Source: Natronorubrum sulfidifaciens JCM 14089 | GTDB lineage: Archaea > Halobacteriota > Halobacteria > Halobacteriales > Natrialbaceae | NCBI RefSeq assembly: GCF_000337735.1 | Contig: NZ_AOHX01000046.1 | Span: forward strand, 4,124 to 68,123 | Reading direction: 5' to 3' | DNA: 64,000 bases | Part shown: piece after piece, positions 45,479 to 54,720 of the stretch | How positions within the stretch are numbered: the stretch's first letter is position 1 | Layout of the letters: each line of letters begins with the position of its first letter | Made by a program: the position numbers and the translations under genes | The notes under the pieces: model-generated | The model's input: the letters and a program-made list of their open reading frames with translations, nothing else | What the model was told of the DNA's origin: nothing | The model's database searches: none

Positions 45479-46492
45479 TCAGTTCCGGGCGGGATACTCC
45501 ACGTCGTCCTCGAGGTCGAGCCCCTCGAGAAATGCCACGCCCTGCGTGTGGCCCTGCTCGATCAGTTCCGCGAGGAACTCGGGGTCGCGGTCGAGTTTGC
45601 TCGAGTGGTGATACCCCCGCAACTGGAGTCGGCGGATCGTCGTTGTCGTGTACTCGGGGTGGTCGAAGTGGCCGTTCTCGATCCACTCGTTGATCCGTTC
45701 GATGGTCCGTAGCTCCTGGTTCAGCGAGATGTTGCCCGCGAGCTCGTTTCGTCGGTCGGTGATCTCGGCGAGTCCGGTCGGCACCGTCTCCCGCTCCTGT
45801 GGATTGATCTGGATGACCCACAGCTCCTCGGGCGTTCGCTCGCCGGACACCGACATGAGGTCTTTTACTGGCGGGTTCTGTGAGAAGAGCCCATCCCAGT
45901 GGGCTTCGCCGTTGATCTCGACCGCTTCGAACAGCGTCGGGATCGCCGCGGAGGCGAGCACCGCATCGACGGTGACGTCCTCGTTCGTAAACGTCTCGAA
46001 GGCTCCATCGGAGACGTTGACCGTGCCGACGACGAGTTCCGGCTCCTCGTACGCACAGAGGGCCGGCAGCGCGTCGAAGTCGATGTGGCGCTCGAGAACG
46101 TCCCTGATCCGCTGTTGGCCCCAGTCGGACCCCGGCGAGTAGTACGGACTGACCTGTGGCACGCCGACGCCCTCGCTCTGGAATCGGGAGACGAGCGAGA
46201 CCCACTGGTTGAGCACGCTATCGGCGTAATCATTCGCCGCCATGTCGGCCCAGATCGCCTCGAGTAACTCCACTGCGGCCGATTCGTCAGCGGTGACGAG
46301 CCCGTACCACGCCGCGAGCGCGCTGAACGCGCCGCCGGACGTGCCGCTGATCCCGACCAGTTCGAACTCGTCGTCCCAGTCTGCCTCCGAGAGCAGCGCC
46401 CGGAGCACACCGGCTGTGAACGCGGTGTGGCTGCCGCCGCCCTGACACGCGATCGCAACCTGTGTCGGCTCGTCGGTCTTCGATTCACTCAT
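45479..46492 (-). CDS. patatin-like phospholipase, PHA depolymerase-like
   Basis: A 337-residue patatin-family hydrolase. The oxyanion-hole loop ACQGGGSHTAFTAGVLRALL, the nucleophile Ser in GISGTSGGAFSA and the Asp in AHWDGLFSQNPP make the Ser-Asp dyad. In Haloferax mediterranei a patatin-like protein, PhaZh1, degrades native PHA granules and is encoded beside a 3-hydroxybutyrate dehydrogenase. The overlapping SDR gene here matches that layout, so the same role is likely, though membrane-lipid hydrolysis remains possible. Confidence 0.85.
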   Translation of the reverse strand: MSESKTDEPTQVAIACQGGGSHTAFTAGVLRALLSEADWDDEFELVGISGTSGGAFSALAAWYGLVTADESAAVELLEAIWADMAANDYADSVLNQWVSLVSRFQSEGVGVPQVSPYYSPGSDWGQQRIRDVLERHIDFDALPALCAYEEPELVVGTVNVSDGAFETFTNEDVTVDAVLASAAIPTLFEAVEINGEAHWDGLFSQNPPVKDLMSVSGERTPEELWVIQINPQERETVPTGLAEITDRRNELAGNISLNQELRTIERINEWIENGHFDHPEYTTTTIRRLQLRGYHHSSKLDRDPEFLAELIEQGHTQGVAFLEGLDLEDDVEYPARN

Positions 46493-47345
46493 ACGTGGTC
46501 GTGTAGCCGCCGTCGAACAGCAGATCGCCGCCGTTGAGATGGGTTGCGTGCCTCGAGAAGCCGAAGACGAAGAGGTTCGCGACTTCCGCGGGCGTCATCA
46601 TCGTCTTGGTGCGTGCGGGCCCGAGCATCACATCCTCGACGACTTCCGTCTCAGAGAGCCCGCGACTGGCTGCCGTGTCGGCGATCTGGTCGGCCATCAG
46701 CGGCGTCAGCACGTAGCCGACGCTGACACTGAAGCCGCGAACGTCGCCGCCGCCTTCCGCGGCGATCGACTTCGTTAGCCCGTTGAGCGCGTGTTTGGCC
46801 GTGATGTAGGGTGCCTTGTCCTGTGTCGCGTAATGGCCGTGGACCGAGGACATGTTCGCGATGGCTCCCGTGCCGGCACCGCTTGCCTCGATGTGGGGCA
46901 TGGCGTACTTCGAGAGCAAAAACGGCGCTCTGATCATCACCGACTGGAGCAGATCGTACTGCTCGACCGGGAACTCGGCGATCGATTCGATGTGTTGCAT
47001 CCCGGCGATGTTGGCGACAAAAGAGAGGTCGCCCTCCTCGGCGGCCGCATCGACCATCGCCTCGACGTCGCCGTCGTCGGTCAGATCCGTCGGCACCGAG
47101 AGGAATCGGCCCTCGGGATCGAACGATTTGATCGTCGCGGTCGTCTCCTCGAGTCCTGTCTCGTCGATGTCGGCACCGACGACAGTTAAGCCGTTGACGG
47201 CGAGTGCAACCGCAAGCGCCTCGCCGATTCCCGACGCCGCCCCGGTGACGATCGCGACGGTATCGGGAGTGAACGCTGGGTCCTCGAGTACGAGCAGGTC
47301 ATCCGCAGTCAGCTCCGGCGGTTCGAGTTCGGGGGTCGATGACAT
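46485..47345 (-). CDS. short-chain dehydrogenase, 3-hydroxybutyrate dehydrogenase-like
   Basis: A 286-residue SDR. The cofactor motif TGAASGIGEALAV follows an N-terminal extension of about 27 residues. The NAG-type NIAGMQHI segment, the catalytic Ser of ANMSSVHGH and Tyr-x3-Lys of YITAKHALNG are present. Sequence and placement fit BdhA, which oxidises (R)-3-hydroxybutyrate from PHA breakdown to acetoacetate. It overlaps the downstream patatin gene by eight bases, so translation is coupled. Confidence 0.88.
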   Translation of the reverse strand: MSSTPELEPPELTADDLLVLEDPAFTPDTVAIVTGAASGIGEALAVALAVNGLTVVGADIDETGLEETTATIKSFDPEGRFLSVPTDLTDDGDVEAMVDAAAEEGDLSFVANIAGMQHIESIAEFPVEQYDLLQSVMIRAPFLLSKYAMPHIEASGAGTGAIANMSSVHGHYATQDKAPYITAKHALNGLTKSIAAEGGGDVRGFSVSVGYVLTPLMADQIADTAASRGLSETEVVEDVMLGPARTKTMMTPAEVANLFVFGFSRHATHLNGGDLLFDGGYTTTYE

Positions 47346-47423
47346 CTCTACGGCAACACTGTCAGCGACGCTATAAATAGCTTCAGCGTGCACGTGACAT
47401 TGGAAGTCGAAAGCGCCACTCAG

Positions 47424-47918
47424 CTACGTCGTCCGAGGGACGTTCTCGAGGGCATCTTCGACCGCCCGGAGCGCGTTGGCTCCCTCGAGGCGCTCGACGA
47501 TGACGAGCAACGAGCCATCGCCAACGGCGGCTGCGAGTGGTGTGATCTCCTCGAGTGCGAGACGCTGTACGATGTTGGCGAGTGCGGCCGCGTCGACATC
47601 GCCGGTCACGAGGATGCCCGTCCGATCACCACCGCCGGGGCCGAACGCCGTCCCACCAAGCGAGAGCAGCGCGTCGTCCGTTCCGGGCTCGACCGCCCCA
47701 ATCTCGCTTTTCATCGTCACTCGAACGTCCCGCGACTCGGTTTCGTACGCCGGTGACGCCTCGGCGTAGCGACGCAGCGCTGTCGCGACCGCGTCGGTCT
47801 CGCCATCGACCTCGAGAAACCGGGCAGCGGCGGTGTAGTTGACGACGCCCGCTCGCAGCGCCGCGACGAGAAACGGATGCGACTCGGCGACACGACGGGT
47901 TTCGGCTGCCAGTGACAT
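47424..47918 (-). CDS. conserved haloarchaeal protein (DUF7523-like)
   Basis: A 164-residue protein. Residues 1-60 form a helical, possibly winged-helix-like region (HPFLVAALRAGVVNYTAAARFL). The C-terminal half, VTMKSEIGAVEPG to the end, looks like an ACT-type alpha/beta domain (GILVTGDVDAAALANIVQRL, LLVIVERLEGANALRAVEDAL). It could be a small-molecule-sensing regulator, but I know no characterised member. An upstream in-frame extension is excluded. Confidence 0.7.
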   Translation of the reverse strand: MSLAAETRRVAESHPFLVAALRAGVVNYTAAARFLEVDGETDAVATALRRYAEASPAYETESRDVRVTMKSEIGAVEPGTDDALLSLGGTAFGPGGGDRTGILVTGDVDAAALANIVQRLALEEITPLAAAVGDGSLLVIVERLEGANALRAVEDALENVPRTT

Positions 47919-48042
47919 ACTCCAGAGCGCGACCTGTGTCGGCATAAATTCGACGACCAGCGGCTTCCGAACGTCGGCTGGTCGGGACGGCGCTCCGTAC
48001 CGGGACCGCGGCGTTTTTGCCGTGAGCGCCCAACGCTTGGGC

Positions 48043-48291
48043 ATGGACCTTTCCGACATCGAAGCGCTCATCGAAGCGGAACTCGAGGACGCCGACGCGA
48101 CGGTCACGCACGCACGCGACAAACACGACGACGACCATCTCGCAGCAACAGTCGTCGCTCCCGAGTTCGAGGGTATGCCGCTGGTTCAGCAACATCAGGC
48201 GGTGTACGACGCCCTTGGCGATCACATGACGACGGATATCCACGCCCTCGAGCTCTCGACGTACACGCCCGAGGAGTACGACGAGGCCTGA
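48043..48291 (+). CDS. BolA-family protein
   Basis: An 82-residue class II KH-like fold. The family pattern is visible as MDLSDIEALIEAELEDADATVTHARDKHDDDHLAATVVAPEFEGMPLVQQHQAVYDALGD in shorter pieces: an N-terminal helix, the beta strand with HDDDHL, and the helix LVQQHQAVYDAL ending HALEL. BolA proteins work with monothiol glutaredoxins in Fe-S handling in other organisms; the archaeal role is unclear. Confidence 0.85.
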   Translation: MDLSDIEALIEAELEDADATVTHARDKHDDDHLAATVVAPEFEGMPLVQQHQAVYDALGDHMTTDIHALELSTYTPEEYDEA

Positions 48292-48434
48292 GACGGGTTG
48301 CTGTCCCGAGCACGGACGTCGGGATCGTGATCAGCAAGCCGTGCCGACAGCAGTCCGTCTCAGCGTTACTCGTTGGAAGACACACTGCCTACCGGAACCG
48401 CAGCTTTATCCTTCGCTCCTGATAGGACATTCAT

Positions 48435-48896
48435 ATGGAAGCGCTTCATCCCCGCATCAGGCTGCTCTGGATCGCCAGCTGGGCGATCGGTGCGCTCGTT
48501 CTCGCTGTCGGCCTCGCCGCCGTCGATCAGTGGTTCGTCGACGTTCCGACGGCTGTCATCGTCGGGGTCGTCGCCGTCGCGTTCGTCATCGGGATCGCCT
48601 ACGCCGTCCGACGCTATCAGGTCTGGAAATTCGAACTCCAGCCGGACGCGCTCTACCTCGAGCGCGGCGTCGTCACGTTCGTCGAGACCGCAGTCCCGTT
48701 CGTCCGCGTCCAGCACGTCGACACGCAGTTCGGCCCCATCGAGCGGGTGCTTGGCCTCTCGAGTGTGGTTGTCTACACGGCCGGAACGCGCAATGCCGAC
48801 GTTCGGATTCCGGGACTGACGCCCGCCCGCGCCCGTGATCTGCAGGACACGCTTCGCGAACTCGCCGTCGAGAGTGAAGCCGACGACGCTGTGTAA
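48435..48896 (+). CDS. bPH2-domain membrane protein (YdbS type)
   Basis: A 153-residue protein with two N-terminal helices (residues about 10-30 and 35-57) and a bacterial PH-like domain (LYLERGVVTFVETAVPFVRVQ, GLSSVVVYTAG). YdbS/YdbT-type pairs are membrane proteins linked in bacteria to cell-envelope integrity. The larger partner begins five bases downstream, confirming a two-gene operon. Confidence 0.85.
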   Translation: MEALHPRIRLLWIASWAIGALVLAVGLAAVDQWFVDVPTAVIVGVVAVAFVIGIAYAVRRYQVWKFELQPDALYLERGVVTFVETAVPFVRVQHVDTQFGPIERVLGLSSVVVYTAGTRNADVRIPGLTPARARDLQDTLRELAVESEADDAV

Positions 48897-48901
48897 CTGA
48901 A

Positions 48902-50587
48902 ATGAATCGACTCCACCCACTTAGCGCGGTCACCTACGCCATCCAGTACGGATTCATGTGGCTGTGGGTTCCGATCGTGCTCGTCTTGGTTCTCGGCGGC
49001 ATCGTCGGCCCGGTCAGTCCGGCATGGGCCCCCATCGCGGCACCAGTCGGCTTTCTCGCCGGGGCAGCCTACGGAATCGTCTACTACTACCGATTCGGGT
49101 ACCGTATCACGCCCGATACGTTCGATGTCTCGTCCGGCGTGATCGCCCGTCGCTCTCGAGAGATTCCCTACGGTCGGATCCAGAACGTCGACGTCAGACA
49201 GGGCGTTTTGCAGCGACTGCTCGGTCTCGCGATCGTTTCCATCGAGACCGCCGGCGGCGGCTCCACCGAGGCGTCGCTCAACTTCGTCAGCGAGTCGGAA
49301 GCGAACCGGCTTCAGGAACAGATCCGCCGACGAACCGCCGAGGTGAAAGACCGCCGACGCAACCGAAATCGCGCGGCGACGCCGTCTGACCGACCGGATG
49401 TCGATGCGGTCAGTTCGGGCGATGGCGAAGATAGTGCCGTCGAGGCCGGGACCGCTGGTGACGAGCACGTTTCAGACCCCACTGCGCGCAACGACCGCGA
49501 GACGGGGCCGACATCCGAAGACCGCGTTGTCGAACCGCGCCGCCGTCGTCGGACGCGCCTGTTCGACCTCGAAGCGCGAGAACTCCTGTTGTACTCGTTT
49601 ACGTCGTTTCGACCGGCGGCAATCGCAGCCGCCATGTTCGTCTTCTTCCTTGCGACCGACACAGTCCTCGATCTGTTCGTCATGACGGCACAACCCCTCG
49701 GTGGCCCGTCGGCGATCGGCGAGGGATCGCCAACCAGTTACGGCGTCCTGACGGTGGTGTCGGCGATCAACGCCATCCTCATTACGTATCTGCTGAGCGT
49801 CGCGTACACGTTCGCCACCTACTACGACTTCCAGCTCGGTCGCGTTGATGAGGACTTCGTCTATGAACGGGGACTGCTCCAGCGCTACAGCGGGTCGATC
49901 CCCGTCGAGAAGGTTCAGTCGGTGACGGTGACCGAGAACCCGCTGCAGCGACTGATCGGCTACGCCGGGCTGTGGGTCGAAACCGCGGGCTACGGACCCG
50001 AAAGCAGCGGTGGCAGTCAGTCGGCCGTCCCGCTTGCTCGTCGCCGCCACATTCATCGGTTCACCGAAAACCTCACCGGCGTCGAGACGCCACAGTTCCG
50101 GAGTCCACCACCGCTTGCTCGACGGCGCTATCTGGTCCGCTACTCGCTGGTCGCCGGCCTGCTCGTCGCAGCCGTGTTTGCCATCACGCAGTTCACCGCG
50201 CTCGAGCGCTGGTATCTCGCCGCGGTCGTCTTCGCGGCTGTTCCGCCAGCCGCACACCTCAAATACGTTCATTTGGGCTACTACGTCGGTGACGACCATC
50301 TGGTCATCCGGCGTGGCTTCTGGAGTCGGCGAACGACCGTGATCCCCTACTACCGAATCCAGACGGTCTCGACGCGGCGGTCGATCTTCCAGCGCCGCCT
50401 CGGACTGGCCTCGCTGGTCGTCGACACCGCGAGTTCGCAGACGTTCGTCTGGACGACACCGACGATCTACGACGTCGATCTCGAGGACGCTCGTGACGTG
50501 AACATGACCAGCCGAAAACGCCTCCAGTCGGCGCTCCGTGAGCGTGCACGCGACGACGACCTCGGGATGTCGGCTGATTTCACCTGA
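48902..50587 (+). CDS. multi-bPH2-domain membrane protein (YdbT type)
   Basis: A 561-residue protein with three PH-like domains separated by paired membrane helices. First bPH2 at about residues 65-140 (SSGVIARRSREIPYGRIQNVDV), second at about 310-385 (ERGLLQRYSGSIPVEKVQSVTV), third near 460-540 (RRGFWSRRTTVIPYYRIQTVST). An acidic, disordered insert lies at about residues 150-215. The repeated I/V-P-Y/V-x-R/K-I/V-Q motif marks each domain. Likely complexed with the upstream protein; biochemical role unknown. Confidence 0.88.
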   Translation: MNRLHPLSAVTYAIQYGFMWLWVPIVLVLVLGGIVGPVSPAWAPIAAPVGFLAGAAYGIVYYYRFGYRITPDTFDVSSGVIARRSREIPYGRIQNVDVRQGVLQRLLGLAIVSIETAGGGSTEASLNFVSESEANRLQEQIRRRTAEVKDRRRNRNRAATPSDRPDVDAVSSGDGEDSAVEAGTAGDEHVSDPTARNDRETGPTSEDRVVEPRRRRRTRLFDLEARELLLYSFTSFRPAAIAAAMFVFFLATDTVLDLFVMTAQPLGGPSAIGEGSPTSYGVLTVVSAINAILITYLLSVAYTFATYYDFQLGRVDEDFVYERGLLQRYSGSIPVEKVQSVTVTENPLQRLIGYAGLWVETAGYGPESSGGSQSAVPLARRRHIHRFTENLTGVETPQFRSPPPLARRRYLVRYSLVAGLLVAAVFAITQFTALERWYLAAVVFAAVPPAAHLKYVHLGYYVGDDHLVIRRGFWSRRTTVIPYYRIQTVSTRRSIFQRRLGLASLVVDTASSQTFVWTTPTIYDVDLEDARDVNMTSRKRLQSALRERARDDDLGMSADFT

Positions 50588-50721
50588 TACGGTTTCCTGT
50601 CGTCACTGACCGCCGATCACCGACCCGTGCTGGCGATCGGCAGGATATCGGGACAGCAATCCGGATGACTCCGTCGCCGGTTTTTCGGTGGGTTTTACCT
50701 GACACGCCCCAACGTCCAGCT

Positions 50722-52140
50722 ATGGGTGACGAAGACACGGATTACCGTATCGAGGAGGACAGTCTCGGCGAGATGCAGGTTCCAACGGACGCCTACTGGG
50801 GCGCACAGACCCAGCGTGCGATCCAGAACTTCCCGATCTCGGGCATCTCGTTCAGTCGCCGCTTCGTCCGCGCACTCGGTGTCGTCAAGAAGGCCGCCGC
50901 GCAGGCAAACCGTGACCTTGGACTGGTCGACGACGACGTCGCGGAAGCCATCATCGAGGCTGCCGACGAAGTCATCGCCGGCGAACACGACGACCAGTTC
51001 CCGGTCGATGTTTTCCAGACCGGCTCCGGCACGTCCTCGAACATGAACGCCAACGAGGTCATCGCCAACCGCGCCGCCGAACTCATGGGTGCCGAAATCG
51101 GCGACCGCGTCGTCCACCCCAACGACCACGTCAACTACGGCCAGTCGAGCAACGACGTGATCCCGACGGCGATGCATGTCGCCGCCCTCGAGGCCGTCGA
51201 GAAAGACGTCATCCCCGCCCTCGACACGCTTCGTGAAGCACTCGAGGCGAAAGAAGATGAGTTCGACGACGTCGTCAAAACCGGCCGCACGCACCTGCAG
51301 GACGCGACGCCCGTCACGCTCGGTCAGGAGTTCGGCGGCTACCGCACGCAGGTCGAGAAAGGGCTCGGCCGCGTCGACAACGTCCGTGAGAATCTCTCCG
51401 AACTCGCCCTCGGTGGCACCGCAACCGGAACGGGACTCAACACCCACGAGGAGTTCCCCGGCCGCGCCGCCGAGTACATCACCAAAGAGACCGGCGTCCA
51501 GTTCCGCGAGGCTGACAACCACTTCGAGGCACAGGCCGCCCACGACGCCATGTCCGAGGCCCACGGCGCGCTCCGCGTCGTCGCCGGCTCGCTGAACAAG
51601 ATTGCCAACGACCTGCGCCTGCTCGCCTCCGGCCCGCGAAACGGTCTTGGCGAGATCGAACAGCCCGAAAACCAGCCCGGTTCGTCGATCATGCCCGGCA
51701 AGATCAACCCCGTGATCGCCGAAGCCGTCAACCAGGTCCACAAGCAGGTCGTCGGCAACGACGCCGCCGTCGCCGCCGGCGCTGCCGAGGGCCAGATCGA
51801 CCTCAACCTCTACAAGCCCGTGCTGGCCCACAACTTCCTCGAGTCCGCCGAACTCATCTCGAACTCGAGTCAGGTCTTCGCCGAGCGCTTCGTCGCGCCG
51901 CTCGAGGCCAACGCCGACTACTGCGCCGACCAGGTCGAACAGTCGATGGCGATGGCAACCTCCTTGAACGTCCACATCGGCTACGACAAGGCCAGCGAGG
52001 TCGCAAAGACCGCACTCAAAGAGGACAAAACGGTCCGCGAAGTCGTCCTCGAGAAGGGTTACCTCTCCGAAGACGAAGCCGACGAGGTGCTCGACCCCCG
52101 CAAGATGGCCCAGCGCGGTATCCTCGGGCAGGACGACTGA
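50722..52140 (+). CDS. fumC: fumarate hydratase, class II
   Basis: A 472-residue tetrameric enzyme interconverting fumarate and L-malate in the citric acid cycle. Signatures are PTDAYWGAQTQRAIQNF, TGSGTSSNMNANEV, GRTHLQDATPVTLGQEF and the lyase-family catalytic loop SSIMPGKINPV. The start at 50722 is preferred over 50665 because translation then begins MGDEDTDYRIEED. It stands alone at the edge of the accessory island. Confidence 0.96.
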   Translation: MGDEDTDYRIEEDSLGEMQVPTDAYWGAQTQRAIQNFPISGISFSRRFVRALGVVKKAAAQANRDLGLVDDDVAEAIIEAADEVIAGEHDDQFPVDVFQTGSGTSSNMNANEVIANRAAELMGAEIGDRVVHPNDHVNYGQSSNDVIPTAMHVAALEAVEKDVIPALDTLREALEAKEDEFDDVVKTGRTHLQDATPVTLGQEFGGYRTQVEKGLGRVDNVRENLSELALGGTATGTGLNTHEEFPGRAAEYITKETGVQFREADNHFEAQAAHDAMSEAHGALRVVAGSLNKIANDLRLLASGPRNGLGEIEQPENQPGSSIMPGKINPVIAEAVNQVHKQVVGNDAAVAAGAAEGQIDLNLYKPVLAHNFLESAELISNSSQVFAERFVAPLEANADYCADQVEQSMAMATSLNVHIGYDKASEVAKTALKEDKTVREVVLEKGYLSEDEADEVLDPRKMAQRGILGQDD

Positions 52141-52481
52141 CGCTCGAGGCTGCTGTAGACTGCGTTTCCGGTCCGACCACGAGGCAGTGTCCAAATCGGA
52201 TGAACTGCCATTCATCACTCCATCTACGGTAGACGCTGCGCACTCGTGTACCCTTACTTATCAGGATTCGTATGCAAATCCGAGTGGCCAACGCGGTCGT
52301 TCTCGTGGTCATCGGAGATGACGGCTCACGATGAATACGGTTGTGAGTAACTAGCGTAATTAACCCTTCTTTCTTCCCTGACCGTCGCCGCTAAATCGGC
52401 ACAGTGAACCCGAATCAGGCACGGTTTCGACGCAATAAAAGAACCCAAGCAGTTTTGATGGATGCTCGCGTCAGATGAAAT
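52141..52481. other. intergenic, promoter region of zinc-finger gene
   Basis: No gene is seen. AT-rich elements at 52370-52385 and 52434-52441 (caataaaag) are possible promoters for the next gene, whose ATG is at 52482. A 20-codon frame at 52271, with an AT-rich stretch 20 bases upstream, is too short to call. Confidence 0.35.
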
Positions 52482-52715
52482 ATGCACACCTGTCGCAACT
52501 GCAACCAGTCTTTCCAGACGGAGCTCGCCCTCGAGTTACACCGAGACACGTGTACGAAAGGACAACTATTTTGTCAAGTCTGTGGCGACCGCTTTTCGGA
52601 GGGCGACGCAACGCAGGACGGCTGGCATTACGAGTGTCCGTCCGAGGACTGCGAGGGGGATGGTCTCCAAGAAGACCTGTATCGTGTCGACGACGTACGC
52701 ACCGCAACGCACTGA
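52482..52715 (+). CDS. small C2H2/zinc-ribbon protein
   Basis: A 77-residue protein with a C2H2-type finger at the N-terminus (CRNCNQSFQTELALELHRDTC) and a second Cys cluster (CQVCGDRF, WHYECPSEDCEGD), so probably two zinc sites. Such small zinc-finger proteins are plentiful in haloarchaea and generally unstudied. It opens the accessory island downstream of fumC. Confidence 0.65.
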   Translation: MHTCRNCNQSFQTELALELHRDTCTKGQLFCQVCGDRFSEGDATQDGWHYECPSEDCEGDGLQEDLYRVDDVRTATH

Positions 52716-53543
52716 ACCAACTGACGACCTCAATCTCTGCTTTCTGGTTGCCCACTGCCACGGACTGCTGTCGTCAGCGGCCGCCCGTACCGGGACAACA
52801 GCCCGTATGAGCAGTCCACGCTCGACTTCAACGGTTACCGACTGCCACCACAACAGCCATATGACAGAAGTGAACTGTTGGGTCGAACACGGCGACTTTC
52901 GATATAGCAACATAGAATATACGTGTTCAGTCTCGTCCGAACCAGCGGTCGATCGCTGGCTGCCGAACGGTTCGACACGCTGCCAACGGACTCAGTTTCG
53001 AGCTACGCACTGAGTTCGGCTCGTGACCAGTTGTGACGACTTTCAGGCTTCGATGGAGTTGTCCGATCAGTGACCGCCGGATTCTCAGAGACACGGTCAG
53101 CGACGAGTCCGTGCCAGCGCCACTGGCGGCGTTCGATCATCTGAGCCGGTCTACTATCTCGCTCACGGGCGACAGGATCGGTGACGACAGTAGTCGGCCA
53201 TGGTCTACGGACGGCGATGCGGCGCTCCAGTTGGCGCGGATAAGTGCTCGAGCCACGGATCAGCGAACCGACGGACCACGCCCGTCAGCGGTTCGGACAG
53301 TGGAGTCGGGGCCCTGTGACACACCCTTCGATGAGACGTGACTTGACGACCGACGACGTCGCCGCCGTTTCACGCATCCACTTTCGGTAGCTGGCCCCAT
53401 CGCTGCCCGATTACGGCGACGACCCGTGAGTTCCTCGAGAACAGTGCCACCCTCGAGCAGCGATCGCTGGGCGTACTCCGTCTGGCTCAAGCCGGCCGCC
53501 CTGTGAGTGGCCTGCCGGAGCTATCGGTTCGCCCTCGTGGCTG
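52716..53543. other. gene-poor accessory stretch
   Basis: No recognisable gene is seen. A 50-codon frame at 52861-53013 with several Cys/Asn residues and a 76-codon minus frame at 53260-53490 (starting MSQTEYAQRSLLEGG) are open but match no family I know. They may be remnants. Composition is slightly lower in GC than the core. Confidence 0.35.
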
Positions 53544-53770
53544 GTGTCGTCCCAACTGAACCAATGTACACACCCATCACACAGCGAACGGGGAACGACG
53601 TGACCCGTTCGCCAGTTCGCGGTTCTCGCTCGAGTCCTCGCTCACGGGTCGTTCCTCCCCGTTCGCGTGTCCGCGGGTCTCACTCACGTCGTTCGCTCCG
53701 ACCCGCGCCGCTCCGACCCGCGCTTCCGTCGTGCGAGCAGGTGCGTAGTGACGGTCAGTGGCTACTCGAG
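53544..53770 (+). repeat. palindromic MITE-like repeat, copy B (long form)
   Basis: About 227 bp. The left end is degenerate (cgtcccaactgaaccaatgt) and the right end reads GACGGTCAGTGGCTACTCGA. Between the two hairpin arms lies an insert of about 145 bp containing gaacgacgtgacccgttcgc and ccgacccgcgccgctccgac, shared with copy D. Confidence 0.75.
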
Positions 53771-54330
53771 TCGGCGGTCATCGTCAGTCGACCTACTGAC
53801 TCGAGCGCTGGTTGCCGCTCGTTGAGTCACAGTGACTCGAGTTAGTAGTTGTCGGATTGGTGGGGTGAAGGCCACGTTAGATGTCTCCAATACACATGGT
53901 AAAGACTCGCCGATAATGTCCGGAAGCGTATATTTTCTCGGCCGCTGTGGTGATCTGTAGAGCCCTGTTTTCGGGACGCAACCCCTAGGGTCTCTCCCTC
54001 CAGATGGTGGTTCAAATATTGCCGCATTTTGGGCGTTGATCGGTGCAATTCGGTTGGCCACACTTGGCCAGTGTGGGGTCGGGTTGCAAACCAGAGACTG
54101 ATCGGAGACACATCAGTTTGACTGGCAGTGTTTCTTTGTCAACCGCTGCCGATCTCGATTCCGGCCTACTCTTTAGGTTCAAATCTAGCACTACAATTCG
54201 ATATCTTGTGTGCCCATGCAGCAGCATAATCCGCTATTGCCGGCCGGATTGGGGTACTACAGATCGAAATAAATGCCCTTATTTGTGAATGTAGGATAGA
54301 TTGAAGTGTCTTCGCTGAGAGCACCAGCGT
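53771..54330. other. intergenic, with promoter-proximal inverted repeat
   Basis: No gene is seen. AAATAA (54267-54272) and TTATTT (54279-54284) form an AT-rich inverted repeat about 50 bases upstream of the DUF5805-like gene. It may be an operator or promoter for the recombinase module. The rest carries low-GC stretches without structure I can name. Confidence 0.4.
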
Positions 54331-54720
54331 ATGGCCGACGACGATCGTGTTGCCGTGAAGACGTACGTCCCACGGTACCAGAAAGAGCGCTGGCAGGCAC
54401 AGGCCGACGCCCTCGAGATGAGTCAAAGCGAGTTCGTCAGAACGATGGTCCAAGCAGGACGCCAGGAGTTCGAGATCCCATCCGACCAGTCGAAGACTGG
54501 CCCATCAGCCGGCACCGAGTCCGCAACTGACGACGAGTTCGCAGACCGAATTCTCGAGGTGCTCGACCGAAAGGGCGTCCTTGGCTGGGATGACCTCGTC
54601 GAGGCACTGGTCGATGACGTCGAAGCCGATCTCGACGCGGAACTACAGCGCTTGCAGGACGAAAACACGATCCGATACAGCGGCCGTGACGGCGGCTACG
54701 TACTCACCACCGATGACTGA
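54331..54720 (+). CDS. DUF5805-like protein, likely DNA-binding partner of the recombinase
   Basis: A 129-residue protein. The N-terminal stretch VAVKTYVPRYQKERWQAQADALEMSQSEFVRTMVQ has the strand-helix-helix pattern of ribbon-helix-helix DNA-binding proteins. The C-terminal part (ADRILEVLDRKGVLGWDDLVEALVDD) looks like a small winged helix. Its stop overlaps the start of the integrase by eight bases, so translation is coupled. It may direct or regulate recombination. Confidence 0.75.
   Translation: MADDDRVAVKTYVPRYQKERWQAQADALEMSQSEFVRTMVQAGRQEFEIPSDQSKTGPSAGTESATDDEFADRILEVLDRKGVLGWDDLVEALVDDVEADLDAELQRLQDENTIRYSGRDGGYVLTTDD

Noticed and set aside
50695-52218. 507-codon minus-strand frame opposite fumC
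   Set aside because: It is the mirror of strongly biased third positions in fumC; the translation is Val/Gly/Asp-rich without domains.
52271-52333. 20-codon frame after an AT-rich element
   Set aside because: Too short and without homology to anything I recognise; an AT-rich stretch alone is not enough.
53260-53490. Minus-strand 76-codon frame starting MSQTEYAQRSLLEGG
   Set aside because: The first 22 residues look protein-like but the remainder is Arg/Ser-rich. It may be a remnant, but I cannot support a call.
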